Assembly (NCBI RefSeq): GCF_004103735.1
Contig: NZ_CP035281.1
Location: 1,116,001 to 1,180,000 of the forward strand
Length of the DNA: 64,000 bases
Source: Aminipila luticellarii
GTDB taxonomy: Bacteria; Bacillota; Clostridia; Peptostreptococcales; Anaerovoracaceae
Reading direction: 5' to 3'
The notes below the pieces were generated by a model. That model saw only the letters and a list, made by a program, of their open reading frames with translations, ran no database searches and was not told where the DNA came from. Positions 27,263 to 36,792 of the stretch are shown here, in pieces. The position numbers were made by a program, and so were the translations under genes. The first letter of the stretch is position 1. Each line of letters begins with the position of its first letter.

Positions 27263-29032
27263 ATGTATTATAGCAATGGGAACTATGAAGCATTTGCAAG
27301 ACCGGAAAAGCCGGCAGGTGTAGAATTGAAATCGGCTTATCTTGTAGGCTCCGGATTAGCGTCTCTGGCAGCAGCTTGTTTTTTGATTCGTGACGGACAG
27401 ATGAAGGGCGAAAAAATTCATATTTTGGAGTCGCGGGAGCTGCCCGGAGGGGCTTGCGACGGTATAAAGGATCAGGACAAGGGATTTATTATTCGAGGCG
27501 GCCGTGAAATGGAGAATCATTTTGAATGCTTATGGGATTTGTTCCGTTCCATTCCTTCTCTTGAAACAGAGGGAGCCTCTGTTTTGGACGAATTTTATTG
27601 GTTAAATAAAAAGGACCCGAACTATTCCTTGATGCGAGCCACGGTAAATCGAGGAGAGGATGCTCACACGGATGGAAAATTCGCTCTTACGGAAAAAGCA
27701 GCTATGGAAATTATGAAGCTCTTCTTTACACGGGATGAAGATTTGTACGATAAGAAAATTGCGGACATGTTTTCCGGCGAATTCTTTGAGTCAAATTTTT
27801 GGCTGTATTGGAGAACCATGTTTGCGTTTGAAGATTGGCACAGTGCTTTGGAAATGAAGCTTTACATTCAGAGATTTATCCATCATATAGGAGGATTACC
27901 TGATTTTTCAGCCCTCAAGTTTACAAAATATAACCAATATGAATCCTTGATCTTACCGATGGTAAAGTATCTGGAAGCCCATCATGTGGATTTTCAATAC
28001 AATGTAAAAGTGACCAATGTTATTTTTGATATGAAGGGAAGCAGAAAAGAAGCAAAAAAAATCATCTGCGAACGAAATGGGTCGGATGCTTTTATTGAGC
28101 TTACAGAAGAGGATCTGGTGTTTGTCACCAACGGAAGCTGCGTGGAAAATGCCTCTTTTGGAGATGATAATCATGCTCCGGATTTTGTTATTACAAATGG
28201 GGGATGCTGGGATTTGTGGCGAAATATCGCCAAACAGGATGCATCTTTTGGACATCCGGAGAAATTCTGCACCAATACGGCAGCTACAAATTGGGAATCA
28301 GCCACAGTAACTACTTTAGATGATAAGATTCCTCCATATATTCAAAAAATATGTAAGAGAGATCCTTTCAGCGGGCGAGTGGTCACGGGAGGCATTATTA
28401 CCGTAAAGGATTCAAACTGGATGATGAGCTATACCTTAAACCGCCAGCCGCACTTTAAAGAACAGCCGAAGGATCAGCTGGTCGTATGGATATATGGATT
28501 GTTTACCGATGTTCCCGGAAACTATATTAAAAAACCAATGCGAGAGTGTACAGGTATTGAAATTACGGAAGAATGGCTTTACCATATGGGCGTGCCGGAG
28601 GCTGAAATTCATGAAATGGCCACCAAATCGGCTCGGTGCATCCCATGTATGATGCCGTATGTTACAGCATTCTTCATGCCTAGAACCAAAGGGGACAGGC
28701 CAAAGGTCGTTCCGGAGGGCTGTGTGAACGTTGCATTTATCGGACAATTTGCAGATACGGTAAGAGATACCGTGTTTACGACAGAATATTCGGTGAGAAC
28801 AGCTATGGAGGCTGTTTATACGCTCTTAAACGTAGACCGCGGAGTACCGGAAGTGTTCGGTTCTTGTTATGATATCCGTGTTCTTCTTTCTGCCACATCA
28901 AAAATGATGGACGGCGGAAAGATGATGGATATGAAGCTGCCATTCCCGGCAAATATGGTAAAGAAAAAGCTGCTGCAAAAAATATCCGGTACGGTCATAG
29001 AAGATTTATTGAAAAAGTATAATGCGATATAA
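27263..29032 (+). CDS. ohyA: Oleate hydratase (FAD-dependent)
   Basis: Adds water to the cis-9 double bond of unsaturated fatty acids such as oleate, giving 10-hydroxy acids; it is thought to detoxify host or environmental fatty acids. The 589-residue length and sequence match the MCRA/OhyA family: N-terminal [19 protein letters not shown], the FAD Rossmann motif [38 protein letters not shown] and the C-terminal [29 protein letters not shown] precedes the ATG. It is transcribed alone, with a terminator shared with the converging hbd-like gene. Confidence 0.95.
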   Translation: MYYSNGNYEAFARPEKPAGVELKSAYLVGSGLASLAAACFLIRDGQMKGEKIHILESRELPGGACDGIKDQDKGFIIRGGREMENHFECLWDLFRSIPSLETEGASVLDEFYWLNKKDPNYSLMRATVNRGEDAHTDGKFALTEKAAMEIMKLFFTRDEDLYDKKIADMFSGEFFESNFWLYWRTMFAFEDWHSALEMKLYIQRFIHHIGGLPDFSALKFTKYNQYESLILPMVKYLEAHHVDFQYNVKVTNVIFDMKGSRKEAKKIICERNGSDAFIELTEEDLVFVTNGSCVENASFGDDNHAPDFVITNGGCWDLWRNIAKQDASFGHPEKFCTNTAATNWESATVTTLDDKIPPYIQKICKRDPFSGRVVTGGIITVKDSNWMMSYTLNRQPHFKEQPKDQLVVWIYGLFTDVPGNYIKKPMRECTGIEITEEWLYHMGVPEAEIHEMATKSARCIPCMMPYVTAFFMPRTKGDRPKVVPEGCVNVAFIGQFADTVRDTVFTTEYSVRTAMEAVYTLLNVDRGVPEVFGSCYDIRVLLSATSKMMDGGKMMDMKLPFPANMVKKKLLQKISGTVIEDLLKKYNAI

Positions 29033-29088
29033 CGCCGCATAAATCCTTCATAAACGGATACTGAAAGGGTTCAGCGAAAGAAAAAAAT

Positions 29089-29128
29089 AGAGGCATATAG
29101 GAGTGTGAAACCATATGCCTCTACTTTA
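29089..29128. terminator. Bidirectional terminator
   Basis: AGAGGCATAT (29089-29098) pairs with ATATGCCTCT (29113-29122). T-rich tracts follow on both strands (seven A residues precede the stem on the plus strand), so it can end both converging genes. Confidence 0.75.
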
Positions 29129-29193
29129 TTTTTTGCAAAAATTTTTAATTGAAAATGGTCTTAGTTCATTATGGTTGTTTTTAATATAAGCTT

Positions 29194-30081
29194 TTATATT
29201 AAATCCGTGTTTGGTGTACGAGTACCGTCTTCGTGATATACGTAGAAGCCTTTGCCTGTTTTACGGCCTAAATTACCTGCGGCTACCATTCTTCGAAGAA
29301 GAACAGCCGGACGATATTTAGGATCTCCGATTTCACTGTAAAGAACTTCCATAACAGCAAGCTCAACGTCAATACCAATCATGTCAACCAGTTCCAGTGG
29401 TCCCATCGGATGATTTAATCCCAGACGCATACCCAGATCAATTTCTTCAATTGTTCCGATTCCGCGTTCAATCAGGATAAAGGCTTCATTCAGCATTGGA
29501 ATCAGCATACGGTTTACGATAAAGCCCGGCTCGTCCTTGGAAACGATACAAACCTTTCCAAGCTGTTCACCGAGGGCAGTAGTCAGATCCATTGTCTGCT
29601 GACCCGTCTGCAGGCCTTTTACTACTTCCAGCAGATTGATCAAAGGAACGGGACTGAAAAAGTGCATGCCAACGAACCGTGAAGGGTTCTTTAAATGGCT
29701 TGCTAATGTTGTAATAGAAATAGAGGATGTGTTACTTGCTATAACAGCATCAGCTTTTGCATGTTTATCCACTTCTTCCATGATAGAAACTTTAAGGCCT
29801 TCATTTTCCGGAGCAGCCTCAATAATAAAATCAGCATTGCTGCAATCAGAAATAGAAGTGGTAAAGGATAGAAGGGATAATGCTTCCTTCATAGCCTCTT
29901 CCGTCATCTTGCCTTTTTTGACGTTTTTTTGAAGCATAGTTTCTACGGTTTGACGTCCTTTAGCCAGGCTTGCATCAGAAATATCATTGACAGTAACTCT
30001 AACACCTCTGGTGATGGCAGTCTGGGCAATACCCATGCCCATAAAACCCGCACCTATAATAAATAAATTTTTAACACTCAT
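29194..30081 (-). CDS. 3-hydroxyacyl-CoA dehydrogenase
   Basis: NAD(P)-dependent dehydrogenase of the Hbd/PaaH type, about 295 residues, interconverting 3-hydroxybutyryl-CoA-like substrates and acetoacetyl-CoA. It shows the dinucleotide motif [55 protein letters not shown] and [17 protein letters not shown] with the catalytic His and Glu regions. The start at 30081 follows AGAGAGGT; the upstream extension to 30144 lacks a ribosome site. No other butyrate-pathway genes (thl, crt, bcd) are adjacent, so its pathway role is inferred. Confidence 0.93.
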   Translation of the reverse strand: MSVKNLFIIGAGFMGMGIAQTAITRGVRVTVNDISDASLAKGRQTVETMLQKNVKKGKMTEEAMKEALSLLSFTTSISDCSNADFIIEAAPENEGLKVSIMEEVDKHAKADAVIASNTSSISITTLASHLKNPSRFVGMHFFSPVPLINLLEVVKGLQTGQQTMDLTTALGEQLGKVCIVSKDEPGFIVNRMLIPMLNEAFILIERGIGTIEEIDLGMRLGLNHPMGPLELVDMIGIDVELAVMEVLYSEIGDPKYRPAVLLRRMVAAGNLGRKTGKGFYVYHEDGTRTPNTDLI

Positions 30082-30310
30082 AATAACCTCTCTTTCAAAA
30101 TAGTCACTACTTTTCAATAATAAATTTTGCAAATCCCAGTCCATTTGATTATATCATATCCATATATAAAAGTATATTGTATTTATATCAAAACACATTT
30201 TATTGTAAAAATACATAATTATCGAAAACTGTAAGATAACATGGCACTTGTGTTCCATATCTGATAAAATAATAATAAAAGTGGAGAGAAGAACAGGAAG
30301 GATATTGATA

Positions 30311-30772
30311 ATGGAAACGTTAAACGTAGCAGCGGCTATATTGATTTATGAAAATAAAATTCTGTGCGCTCAGAGGGCAGGAGGAAAACAGGAATACATC
30401 TCTTATAAATACGAATTTCCGGGCGGAAAGGCAGAAACAGGAGAAACGTGGGAGAAAGCCTTGCAGAGGGAATTGATGGAAGAAATGGAGCTTGCTGTGG
30501 ATATCGGTCATATGAAGCTTTTTTATGATGCGAAGCACGAATATCCTGATTTTAAAGTACGGATCCGTTTTTTTATTTGTCCTGTAGAAAGTAAACAGCT
30601 TCATTCCAAAGAGCATACTGCCATAAGGTGGGTTGAAAAACAGGAACTGGATAAGCTGGATTGGATGGAAGCAAATTGGCCGGTTATCGAAAAATTAAAG
30701 CGTACGGAGCTTAAAGCGTACTTGCCGCAGGATTCTGGCTATCCCGCAGGACAGCGCATTGACAAGGCGTGA
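30311..30772 (+). CDS. Nudix hydrolase (MutT-like)
   Basis: Pyrophosphohydrolase of about 153 residues. The N-terminus (NVAAAILIYENKILCAQRAGG) and the Nudix box (GKAETGETWEKALQRELMEEM) resemble 8-oxo-dGTP/CTP pyrophosphatases of the MutT group; the Gly normally found near the end of the box is Glu here. A nucleotide-pool cleaning role is likely but the substrate is unproven. The start at 30311 follows AGGAAGGA; the upstream frame has no site. The csoR-type promoter overlaps the end of this gene. Confidence 0.85.
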   Translation: METLNVAAAILIYENKILCAQRAGGKQEYISYKYEFPGGKAETGETWEKALQRELMEEMELAVDIGHMKLFYDAKHEYPDFKVRIRFFICPVESKQLHSKEHTAIRWVEKQELDKLDWMEANWPVIEKLKRTELKAYLPQDSGYPAGQRIDKA

Positions 30773-30787
30773 GGCATCCTATATAAT
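30759..30787 (+). promoter_or_regulatory. Consensus sigma-A promoter of the CsoR-family gene
   Basis: TTGACA (30759-30764) and TATAAT (30782-30787) are exactly 17 bases apart, a perfect consensus. It overlaps the 3' end of the Nudix gene, and its presence shows that the regulator's start must lie further downstream. Confidence 0.85.
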
Positions 30788-30836
30788 AAATAATTGTCGA
30801 ATAATCGTCGTAAATTTGAGAGAGAAAGTATTGGTT

Positions 30837-31193
30837 ATGAAGGAAAAGATGAAAACCCAGATACATACACATATAAATTCCGAAGGGAAACCGGAAGCTC
30901 ATAGTCATCCGGAAGAGTGCCAACACAAGCACAGCCACCAGAATACGAAGGCGGTATTGAACCGTCTGTCCCGGGCAAGCGGTCATCTGGAGGCAGTGAA
31001 GCGCATGGTGGAAGACGGAAAGGACTGCAGTGAGGTTCTGATTCAATTATCGGCTGTTATTGCAGCCCTGAATAATACGGGGAAAGTCATTTTATCAGAT
31101 CACATTACAAATTGTATTGTAGATGCTGTCGAATCGGGCGATAAGGCGGCAATCGACAATCTGAACAAGGCTATTGACCGCTTTATTAAATAA
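30837..31193 (+). CDS. CsoR/RcnR-family metal-sensing repressor with His-rich extension
   Basis: All-helical DNA-binding protein of about 118 residues. The core (LNRLSRASGHLEAVKRMVEDGKDCSEVLIQ and DHITNC) keeps a Cys, then His and Cys four residues apart, the set used by copper-sensing CsoR. The 36-residue N-terminal extension holds seven His and one Cys (IHTH, AHSHP, QHKHSH), which is unusual for the core family and suggests binding of Ni, Co or Zn. A TTG at 30831 with GAGAGAG upstream is an alternative start. It precedes the nickel/peptide-type importer; regulation of that importer is inferred. Confidence 0.85.
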   Translation: MKEKMKTQIHTHINSEGKPEAHSHPEECQHKHSHQNTKAVLNRLSRASGHLEAVKRMVEDGKDCSEVLIQLSAVIAALNNTGKVILSDHITNCIVDAVESGDKAAIDNLNKAIDRFIK

Positions 31194-31212
31194 TTCAAAT
31201 GAGCTGGAACGG

Positions 31213-31250
31213 AGAGCTTACTGATGGAAAAATCAGCAGGCTCTTTTTTT
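31213..31250 (+). terminator. Terminator after the CsoR-family gene
   Basis: GAGAGC...CTGAT (from 31212) pairs with ATCAG...GCTCT (to 31243), with small internal mismatches, followed by seven T residues. Confidence 0.75.
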
Positions 31251-31393
31251 ATTCACAGGTTGGATATCCCTATCCAGGGCATAGAATGAGAAAAGAAGAA
31301 AAAAATAATCGAGTGTTTCATGGGACTAAAACCGCATAAAATACATGTTTCCGTCCTGTTAAAAAATAATCAGATTATATCCCCCATAGCGGC

Positions 31394-31421
31394 TTGTACA
31401 ATATTTCACTTGCATTATAAT
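31394..31421 (+). promoter_or_regulatory. Promoter of the nickel/peptide-type importer
   Basis: TTGTAC (31394-31399) and TATAAT (31416-31421) are 16 bases apart. Confidence 0.6.
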
Positions 31422-31500
31422 AGTCCAAGTAAAAACAAGACAGCGTAAAAGCTGTATCAGACAAAGTGAAGGAATCAAGTGAAAGAAAGAGAGAAATGGA

Positions 31501-33105
31501 ATGAAGAAAAGAAAAATAACAGCATTTCTGCTGATTTTTGCGTTGGCAGTCTCCTGCTTTGCAGGCTGCGGAAAAGCCTCGGGAGAAACAGCCAGAGAAG
31601 AACGAAAAGCCAAGGACGAATTGATTGTTGCCATAGGTGAGGAACCGGAGACGGGTTTTGATTCCACTACAGGAAGCCACGGTTCTATTACAAAAGTATT
31701 TTTTTCAACCCTCTTTCAGCGCGATAAGGAGCTTGGTTGGATCAATGATCTGGCAGAGGGCTATCAGGTGTCCCCAGATAAATTGACATGGACGGTCACG
31801 ATTCGCGGCGACGCACTTTTCACGGATGGTACACCCGTAAAAGCGGAGGATGTGGCGTACACCTATCAGACGGCAAAGGATTCCGGCTCAGATATCGATT
31901 TAACAATGATAGACAGCATAAAGGCGGTCAATGATACGACCGTGGAATTTAAACTGACAAGACCGTATTCTCCGTTTATTGAGCGGCTGGCCTATTTGGG
32001 AATTGTTCCCAAGCATGCTCACGACGATACCTTTAAGGATCACCCCATCGGCTCAGGTCCGTATAAGTTTGTTCAATGGGATAAGGGACAGCAGGTCATT
32101 GCGGTCGCAAACGATGACTATTATGGAACGAAGCCCAACATTAAAAAGCTGACTATGGTATTTTTAGATACGGATACGGCTTTTGAAGCTGTTAAAGACG
32201 GCACGATTGACGTGGCTCAGATCAACGGAAGCCTAGCCGGACAGGCAGTCAAAGGGGCGAAAGTTGCAGATATTCCAAGCATCGAATGCTACGGTGTGTG
32301 TTTTCCGATGATTGCTAATGAGGGAAAACTGGCACAGGATGGAACGGTGATGGGCAATAACGTAACCAGCGATCTATCCATCAGAAAGGCTTTGAATACA
32401 GCCGTAGATCGAGAAAAAATCGTATCCGGCGTACTGAATGGTTATGGAAGTGTATCGACTACAGGCCTTGAAAAAATGCCTTGGTTAAATCCGGACGCAG
32501 TGCTTGATCCGGCGGAGTACGGGAACGTGGAAGCTGCCAAACAGATACTAGCAGAGGGCGGATGGTCGGATACGGACAAGGATGGCATTGTAGAGAAAAA
32601 TGGACAGAAGGCTGAATTTAAGCTGCTATATACAGAAGGCGTCTATCGCCAGGAAATGGCTCTGGAATTTATAAAGGTAGCCAGTGAGATCGGCATTAAA
32701 GTCCAGCTGGAAAAGAGAACGTGGGATACCATTTTACCGGATATTCATAAAGAAGCTGTATTTTATGGTTTTGGTTCCGGAGATCCATCGGAGCTGTTCA
32801 ACCTGTATTACGGCGGTTGTGCGGGAGGACCGGTTGCATGGGATAATTCAGGCGTTTACAATAATCCGGCTGTCAATGCATGCATCGACAAAGCCTTAAA
32901 CGCAACGGATGAAGCAGAAGCCATCCCGTATTGGAAGGAATTGCAGAAATACACCTCGGCAAAAGGGGACGCCCCTTATTGCTGGCTTGCCAATGCAAAT
33001 CACGTATATTTAATTGCAGACGGATTCAGCTTCGGAGAACCGGTGGTTCAGCCTCATGGAGGAAGAATCTTTGATAATGTTACAGAATGGTCCTGGGGAA
33101 ATTAG
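31501..33105 (+). CDS. Nickel/peptide-type ABC transporter binding protein
   Basis: Extracytoplasmic lipoprotein of 534 residues in the SBP_bac_5 (OppA/NikA) family. The signal peptide ends in FAGC (Cys23). Family features include ISPDKLTWTVTIR-like text (YQVSPDKLTWTVTIRGDALF), DGTPVKAEDVAYTY, IGSGPYKFVQWDKGQ and the C-terminal CWLANANHVYLI. Opp and Nik binding proteins cannot be separated safely by eye. The location between a metal sensor and a [NiFe]-hydrogenase cluster favours nickel or a nickel chelate as ligand, which is inference. Confidence 0.85.
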   Translation: MKKRKITAFLLIFALAVSCFAGCGKASGETAREERKAKDELIVAIGEEPETGFDSTTGSHGSITKVFFSTLFQRDKELGWINDLAEGYQVSPDKLTWTVTIRGDALFTDGTPVKAEDVAYTYQTAKDSGSDIDLTMIDSIKAVNDTTVEFKLTRPYSPFIERLAYLGIVPKHAHDDTFKDHPIGSGPYKFVQWDKGQQVIAVANDDYYGTKPNIKKLTMVFLDTDTAFEAVKDGTIDVAQINGSLAGQAVKGAKVADIPSIECYGVCFPMIANEGKLAQDGTVMGNNVTSDLSIRKALNTAVDREKIVSGVLNGYGSVSTTGLEKMPWLNPDAVLDPAEYGNVEAAKQILAEGGWSDTDKDGIVEKNGQKAEFKLLYTEGVYRQEMALEFIKVASEIGIKVQLEKRTWDTILPDIHKEAVFYGFGSGDPSELFNLYYGGCAGGPVAWDNSGVYNNPAVNACIDKALNATDEAEAIPYWKELQKYTSAKGDAPYCWLANANHVYLIADGFSFGEPVVQPHGGRIFDNVTEWSWGN

Positions 33106-33148
33106 CAGGATATAGGGATAGGATAATAGAGTAGAAAATGGAGCGGAA

Positions 33149-34135
33149 ATGAAAAGGATTACGGGAACCTTCCTTGCCAAAAAGTTTATAAAATTAGTTA
33201 CACTGCTGATAGCCGTATGCGTCATTACATTTGTTTTGATGGAATTATCTCCCATTGATCCGGTCACGGCCTATGTGGGTGCAAGTACTAAGGTTGGAGC
33301 AGAGCAGAGAGCCTTGATTGCGGAGCATTGGGGATTGAATCAGCCGCCGATGGAACGGTTCGTGCGTTGGTTTACCTCTATTATCCGGGGAGATTGGGGA
33401 ATGTCCATGATTTACAGGCGGCCAGTTTTAGAAGTAATCGGACAGAAATTTCTTTCTTCTCTGGCACTTATGAGCATTGCCTGGATTTTGTCGGGACTCA
33501 TTGGATTTATTTTAGGAATCCTTGCGGGAATAAAGGAAGGAAAATTGGCGGACAGGCTCATTTGTGCTTATTGCCATATTCTGATCTCTACACCGACTTT
33601 TTGGATCGGTATGCTGTTTATTCTGATTTTTGCAGATACGCTCGGCTGGTTTCCGGTGGCTATGAGTGTTCCCATCGGGGTGCTGGCGGAGGATGTCAGC
33701 CTGTTGGATAAGATCTCCCACATTATTTTGCCTGCTCTAACTTTGAGCGTGCTGGGAACTGCGAATATCTGCCTGCACACCAGAGAAAAAGTATCCGATA
33801 TTATGAAAACAGATTTTATCCTTTTTGCTAAGGCTCGCGGTGAAAGCTCCGGGCGTATTGTACGGAATCATGTGATAAAAAATGTTTCTTTACCGGCCAT
33901 TACGCTTCAGTTCCTTTCCTTCAGCGAGTTGTTCGGAGGAACCGTCTTTGTGGAACAGGTATTTTCCTATCCCGGCTTGGGACGTGCGGTCGTAGAATCC
34001 GGCTTACGGGGAGATCTCCCTCTGCTGATGGGAATCGTCATTATCAGTCTTATTTTTGTTTATGCGGGGAATCTGATAGCGGATGTGCTGTACCGGGTGA
34101 TTGATCCGAGGATCGGGGAGGATTGGAATATATAA
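33149..34135 (+). CDS. ABC transporter permease (NikB/OppB type)
   Basis: First permease of the importer, 328 residues with about six transmembrane segments. Typical features are the N-terminal helix followed by MELSPIDPVTAYVG, HWGLNQPPMERFVRWF, GDWGMS, and the EAA loop KARGESSGRIVRNHVIKN near residue 230. The stop overlaps the next start in TAATG, so the two permeases are translationally coupled. In the nickel-uptake reading this is NikB. Confidence 0.9.
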   Translation: MKRITGTFLAKKFIKLVTLLIAVCVITFVLMELSPIDPVTAYVGASTKVGAEQRALIAEHWGLNQPPMERFVRWFTSIIRGDWGMSMIYRRPVLEVIGQKFLSSLALMSIAWILSGLIGFILGILAGIKEGKLADRLICAYCHILISTPTFWIGMLFILIFADTLGWFPVAMSVPIGVLAEDVSLLDKISHIILPALTLSVLGTANICLHTREKVSDIMKTDFILFAKARGESSGRIVRNHVIKNVSLPAITLQFLSFSELFGGTVFVEQVFSYPGLGRAVVESGLRGDLPLLMGIVIISLIFVYAGNLIADVLYRVIDPRIGEDWNI

Positions 34136-35007
34136 TGGAAAATCATGCAGTCATCAAAAAAACAGAAAAGGCCGAACCGGTAAAAGAACGCTTTGGAATC
34201 CGAGAAAAAACAATTACATCCATTGTGATTCTTTCCGTTTTTTTTATTGCCATATTGGTTGCAGGCAGCCTGATTCATACGAATTCTTTGTATGTGGATC
34301 TTACGAATATCTTTATTCCGCCTGACGGAAATCACCCTTTCGGAACGGATTGGGTGGGACGTGATATGCTGCTCCGAACCGTGAAGGGGCTTAGTTTAAG
34401 TATGAAGATCGGATTGCTGTGCTCTGCCACCAGCAGTTTGATTGCTATGCTTTTGGGAATTGTGGCTCCGCTTCTCGGAGGAAAGGCGGATGCTTTTGTT
34501 TCGTGGCTGGTGGATTTGCTTTTATCCGTTCCTCATACTCTTGTTATTATCCTGATTTCTGTCGCCTGCGGAGGCGGGTTGAAGGGAATTGTTATCGGAG
34601 TTACCGCAACTCATTGGACGTCCTTGACCCGAATAATCCGGGCAGAGGTGCTGCAGATTAAGGAAGCGGAATACACCAAGATTTCCAGGAGATTCGGCAA
34701 GGGAAACTGGTTCATTGCAAAAGAACATGTGCTGCCGCATATTATTCCGCAGCTGGTGGTGGGAACGGTTTTAATTTTTCCTCATGCCATTCTGCACGAA
34801 GCTTCCGTTACATTTTTGGGATTTGGACTGCCCGCTCACGAACCGGCTATCGGAGTCATTCTTTCAGAGTCCATGAAATATTTGACAAGTGGAAAATGGT
34901 GGCTGGCATTTTTTCCGGGGATAAGTCTGGTGATGGTTTCCATGATGGTCAATTCCATCGGAAGGAATATTGAAAAATTGATAAATCCCAAGTCTGCAAA
35001 TGAATAA
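34135..35007 (+). CDS. ABC transporter permease (NikC/OppC type)
   Basis: Second permease, about 290 residues, with the C-type features HPFGTDWVGRDMLLRTVKGL after the first helix, an EAA-like loop (ISRRFGKGNWFIAKEHVLPH) and FLGFGLPAHEPAIGVILSE. The ATG at 34135 overlaps the preceding stop codon; the GGGGAGG at 34115-34121 is 13 bases upstream. It pairs with the upstream NikB-like permease. Confidence 0.9.
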   Translation: MENHAVIKKTEKAEPVKERFGIREKTITSIVILSVFFIAILVAGSLIHTNSLYVDLTNIFIPPDGNHPFGTDWVGRDMLLRTVKGLSLSMKIGLLCSATSSLIAMLLGIVAPLLGGKADAFVSWLVDLLLSVPHTLVIILISVACGGGLKGIVIGVTATHWTSLTRIIRAEVLQIKEAEYTKISRRFGKGNWFIAKEHVLPHIIPQLVVGTVLIFPHAILHEASVTFLGFGLPAHEPAIGVILSESMKYLTSGKWWLAFFPGISLVMVSMMVNSIGRNIEKLINPKSANE

Positions 35008-35023
35008 GGAGGGGTGCAATAGA

Positions 35024-35956
35024 ATGAAAGAACCAATTTTAAGGATACATCATCTGGGAATTACTTTTTCACAGTATACGAAGGGTCTGCGCAGAACGCC
35101 TTTAAATGTAATCAACCAACTGGATATTGAATTGGTTGAGGGGGAAATACTGGCTGTGGTGGGTTCCAGCGGCTCGGGGAAGAGCCTGCTGGCCAGTGCA
35201 ATACTGGGCATCCTTCCGGGCAATGCAAAGCTGACAGGAGATATGTACTATAGAGGTCAGCGCCTGGATCAAAAGGAAAAGGAGCGGATCAGAGGCCGTG
35301 AGATTGTTTTGATTCCCCAGTCTGTTAATTACTTAGATCCCCTTCAAAAAGTAGGGAAGCAGATCGCCATATCCATAAAAAATAAAAACGGAAGACATGA
35401 AACCATAAAGGAACTGGTTCAAAGATATGGGCTTCAGGAGGATGTGGTGAATTATTATCCCTTTCAACTCTCCGGGGGAATGGCCAGAAAGGTGCTGCTG
35501 GCTACAGCCTTGGTGTCTGATTCAAAGGTTCTGATTGCAGATGAACCGACACCGGGACTGGATGAGGCTTCTTTAAAGGAAGTATTAAAAGATTTCAGAG
35601 GATTGGCAGACGAAGGACGTGCTGTTCTGATGATTACTCATGATATGGAGGCCGCTCTTAAAATAGCGGATAAAATTGCTGTTTTTTATGCCGGTACAAC
35701 ACTTGAGGTGGCCAATACCGAAGATTTTAACGACAGCGGAGATTTGTTACGGCATCCGTATACCAGAGCGCTGAATCGAGCCAGGCCTACTGTCCGGTTT
35801 GCCCCCATTGAAGGAAGTCAGCTCTATCCGAACCAGCTTCCCGAAGGTTGTCCTTTTTCGGATAGATGTGAAATCAAAACCGGGGAATGCCGGAAACAGA
35901 TGCCGGAGCTCAGAGAAGTCCGAGGCGGAAAGGTGAGATGTATTCATGCGACTTAG
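35024..35956 (+). CDS. ABC transporter ATPase (NikD/OppD type)
   Basis: ATP-binding subunit of about 310 residues. Walker A GSSGSGKSLL near residue 47, signature LSGGMARK, Walker B LIADEPTPGLDE and the switch ITHDME are intact. The C-terminal oligopeptide/nickel extension is present with its Cys cluster (CPFSDRCEIKTGEC). The start at 35024 is set by AAGGAGGGG nine bases before it. It overlaps the second ATPase gene by 11 bases. Confidence 0.9.
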   Translation: MKEPILRIHHLGITFSQYTKGLRRTPLNVINQLDIELVEGEILAVVGSSGSGKSLLASAILGILPGNAKLTGDMYYRGQRLDQKEKERIRGREIVLIPQSVNYLDPLQKVGKQIAISIKNKNGRHETIKELVQRYGLQEDVVNYYPFQLSGGMARKVLLATALVSDSKVLIADEPTPGLDEASLKEVLKDFRGLADEGRAVLMITHDMEAALKIADKIAVFYAGTTLEVANTEDFNDSGDLLRHPYTRALNRARPTVRFAPIEGSQLYPNQLPEGCPFSDRCEIKTGECRKQMPELREVRGGKVRCIHAT

Positions 35957-36557
35957 TGCGGAAAATATCCGTTTTAGATATACAAAGGAACGAACCATTT
36001 TAAAGAATATCCATTTCCATATGGACAGCGGTGAAGTAGTGGGACTGACCGGTTCCAGCGGAGCCGGAAAAACGACACTGGGAAAAATTCTTGCCGGATA
36101 TCAGAAGCCGGAAAGGGGTACAGTGCTGATCGATGGAAAGGCAATCGATCAGGGAGGCTTTTGCCCCGTACAACTCATTTTTCAGCATCCGGAAAAAGCG
36201 GTAAATCCAAAATGGAAAATGCGGAAGATCCTTGAGGAAGCAGGAATGCCCTCTGAGCAGTTGATGGTCGCCCTGGGAATTCAGAAGGAATGGCTGAACC
36301 GATGGCCCGGCGAACTGTCTGGCGGGGAACTGCAAAGATTCTGCGTGATAAGAGCATTGTCCGAAAGGACACAGTTCATTATTGCGGATGAAATGACCGC
36401 CATGCTGGATGCCATTACGCAGGCACAAATCTGGCAAGCAGTGCTTGAATATGCAAAGCTCCGCCACATAGGTATTCTTGTGATCAGCCACGACTCCTTT
36501 CTGATGGATAAAATCTGCAGCAGGAAAGTATCCCTTACCCATTTGCAGAACTCTTAA
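35946..36557 (+). CDS. Short ABC transporter ATPase (NikE/OppF type)
   Basis: Second ATPase of the importer, 203 residues. Walker A GSSGAGKTT near residue 36, Q-loop LIFQHPEKAVNP, signature LSGGELQRFCVIRAL and the switch region ISHDSF are intact. Walker B reads FIIADEMTAMLD, with Met in place of the usual Pro. It ends soon after the switch His and lacks the C-terminal extension of typical NikE/OppF proteins, so it is a short form; the reading frame shows no sign of damage. Last gene of the importer operon. Confidence 0.88.
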   Translation: MRLSAENIRFRYTKERTILKNIHFHMDSGEVVGLTGSSGAGKTTLGKILAGYQKPERGTVLIDGKAIDQGGFCPVQLIFQHPEKAVNPKWKMRKILEEAGMPSEQLMVALGIQKEWLNRWPGELSGGELQRFCVIRALSERTQFIIADEMTAMLDAITQAQIWQAVLEYAKLRHIGILVISHDSFLMDKICSRKVSLTHLQNS

Positions 36558-36629
36558 AAAATAATTAAACCTCATCCGGAAACCACTTGCTAATATAAAA
36601 AATATTATCCAAATTTATCACAAAGGATA

Positions 36630-36658
36630 TTGATAATAATTTACCAAAGTGATATAAT
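36630..36658 (+). promoter_or_regulatory. Promoter of the ech-hyp operon
   Basis: TTGATA (36630-36635) and TATAAT (36653-36658) are 17 bases apart. GGATATT occurs at 36625-36631 and 36666-36672, with a reverse copy (ATTATCC) at 36604-36610, so the promoter is flanked by a repeated motif. The leader to echA is about 130 bases. Confidence 0.7.
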
Positions 36659-36792
36659 CGCTAATGGATATTCAGTAATATGCGATTGTTATCTTTAAAA
36701 AAAATAACGGTGCAAAATGAACTGAATATTTGGGAGCATTTATTTGCGACCCGCAATAATAATTACTTATATAATAGGACAAGAGGTGGCTT

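Larger units (their letters stand above)
31194..31500. other. Intergenic region before the ABC importer
   Basis: No gene is seen. It contains the terminator of the metal sensor at 31213-31250, an AT-rich stretch, the importer promoter at 31394-31421 and a leader of about 75 bases. Confidence 0.6.

Noticed and set aside
35946-36557. Second importer ATPase as a broken pseudogene
   Set aside because: Walker A, Q-loop, signature, Walker B and switch His are all present and the stop is clean, so it is a short form and not a fragment.
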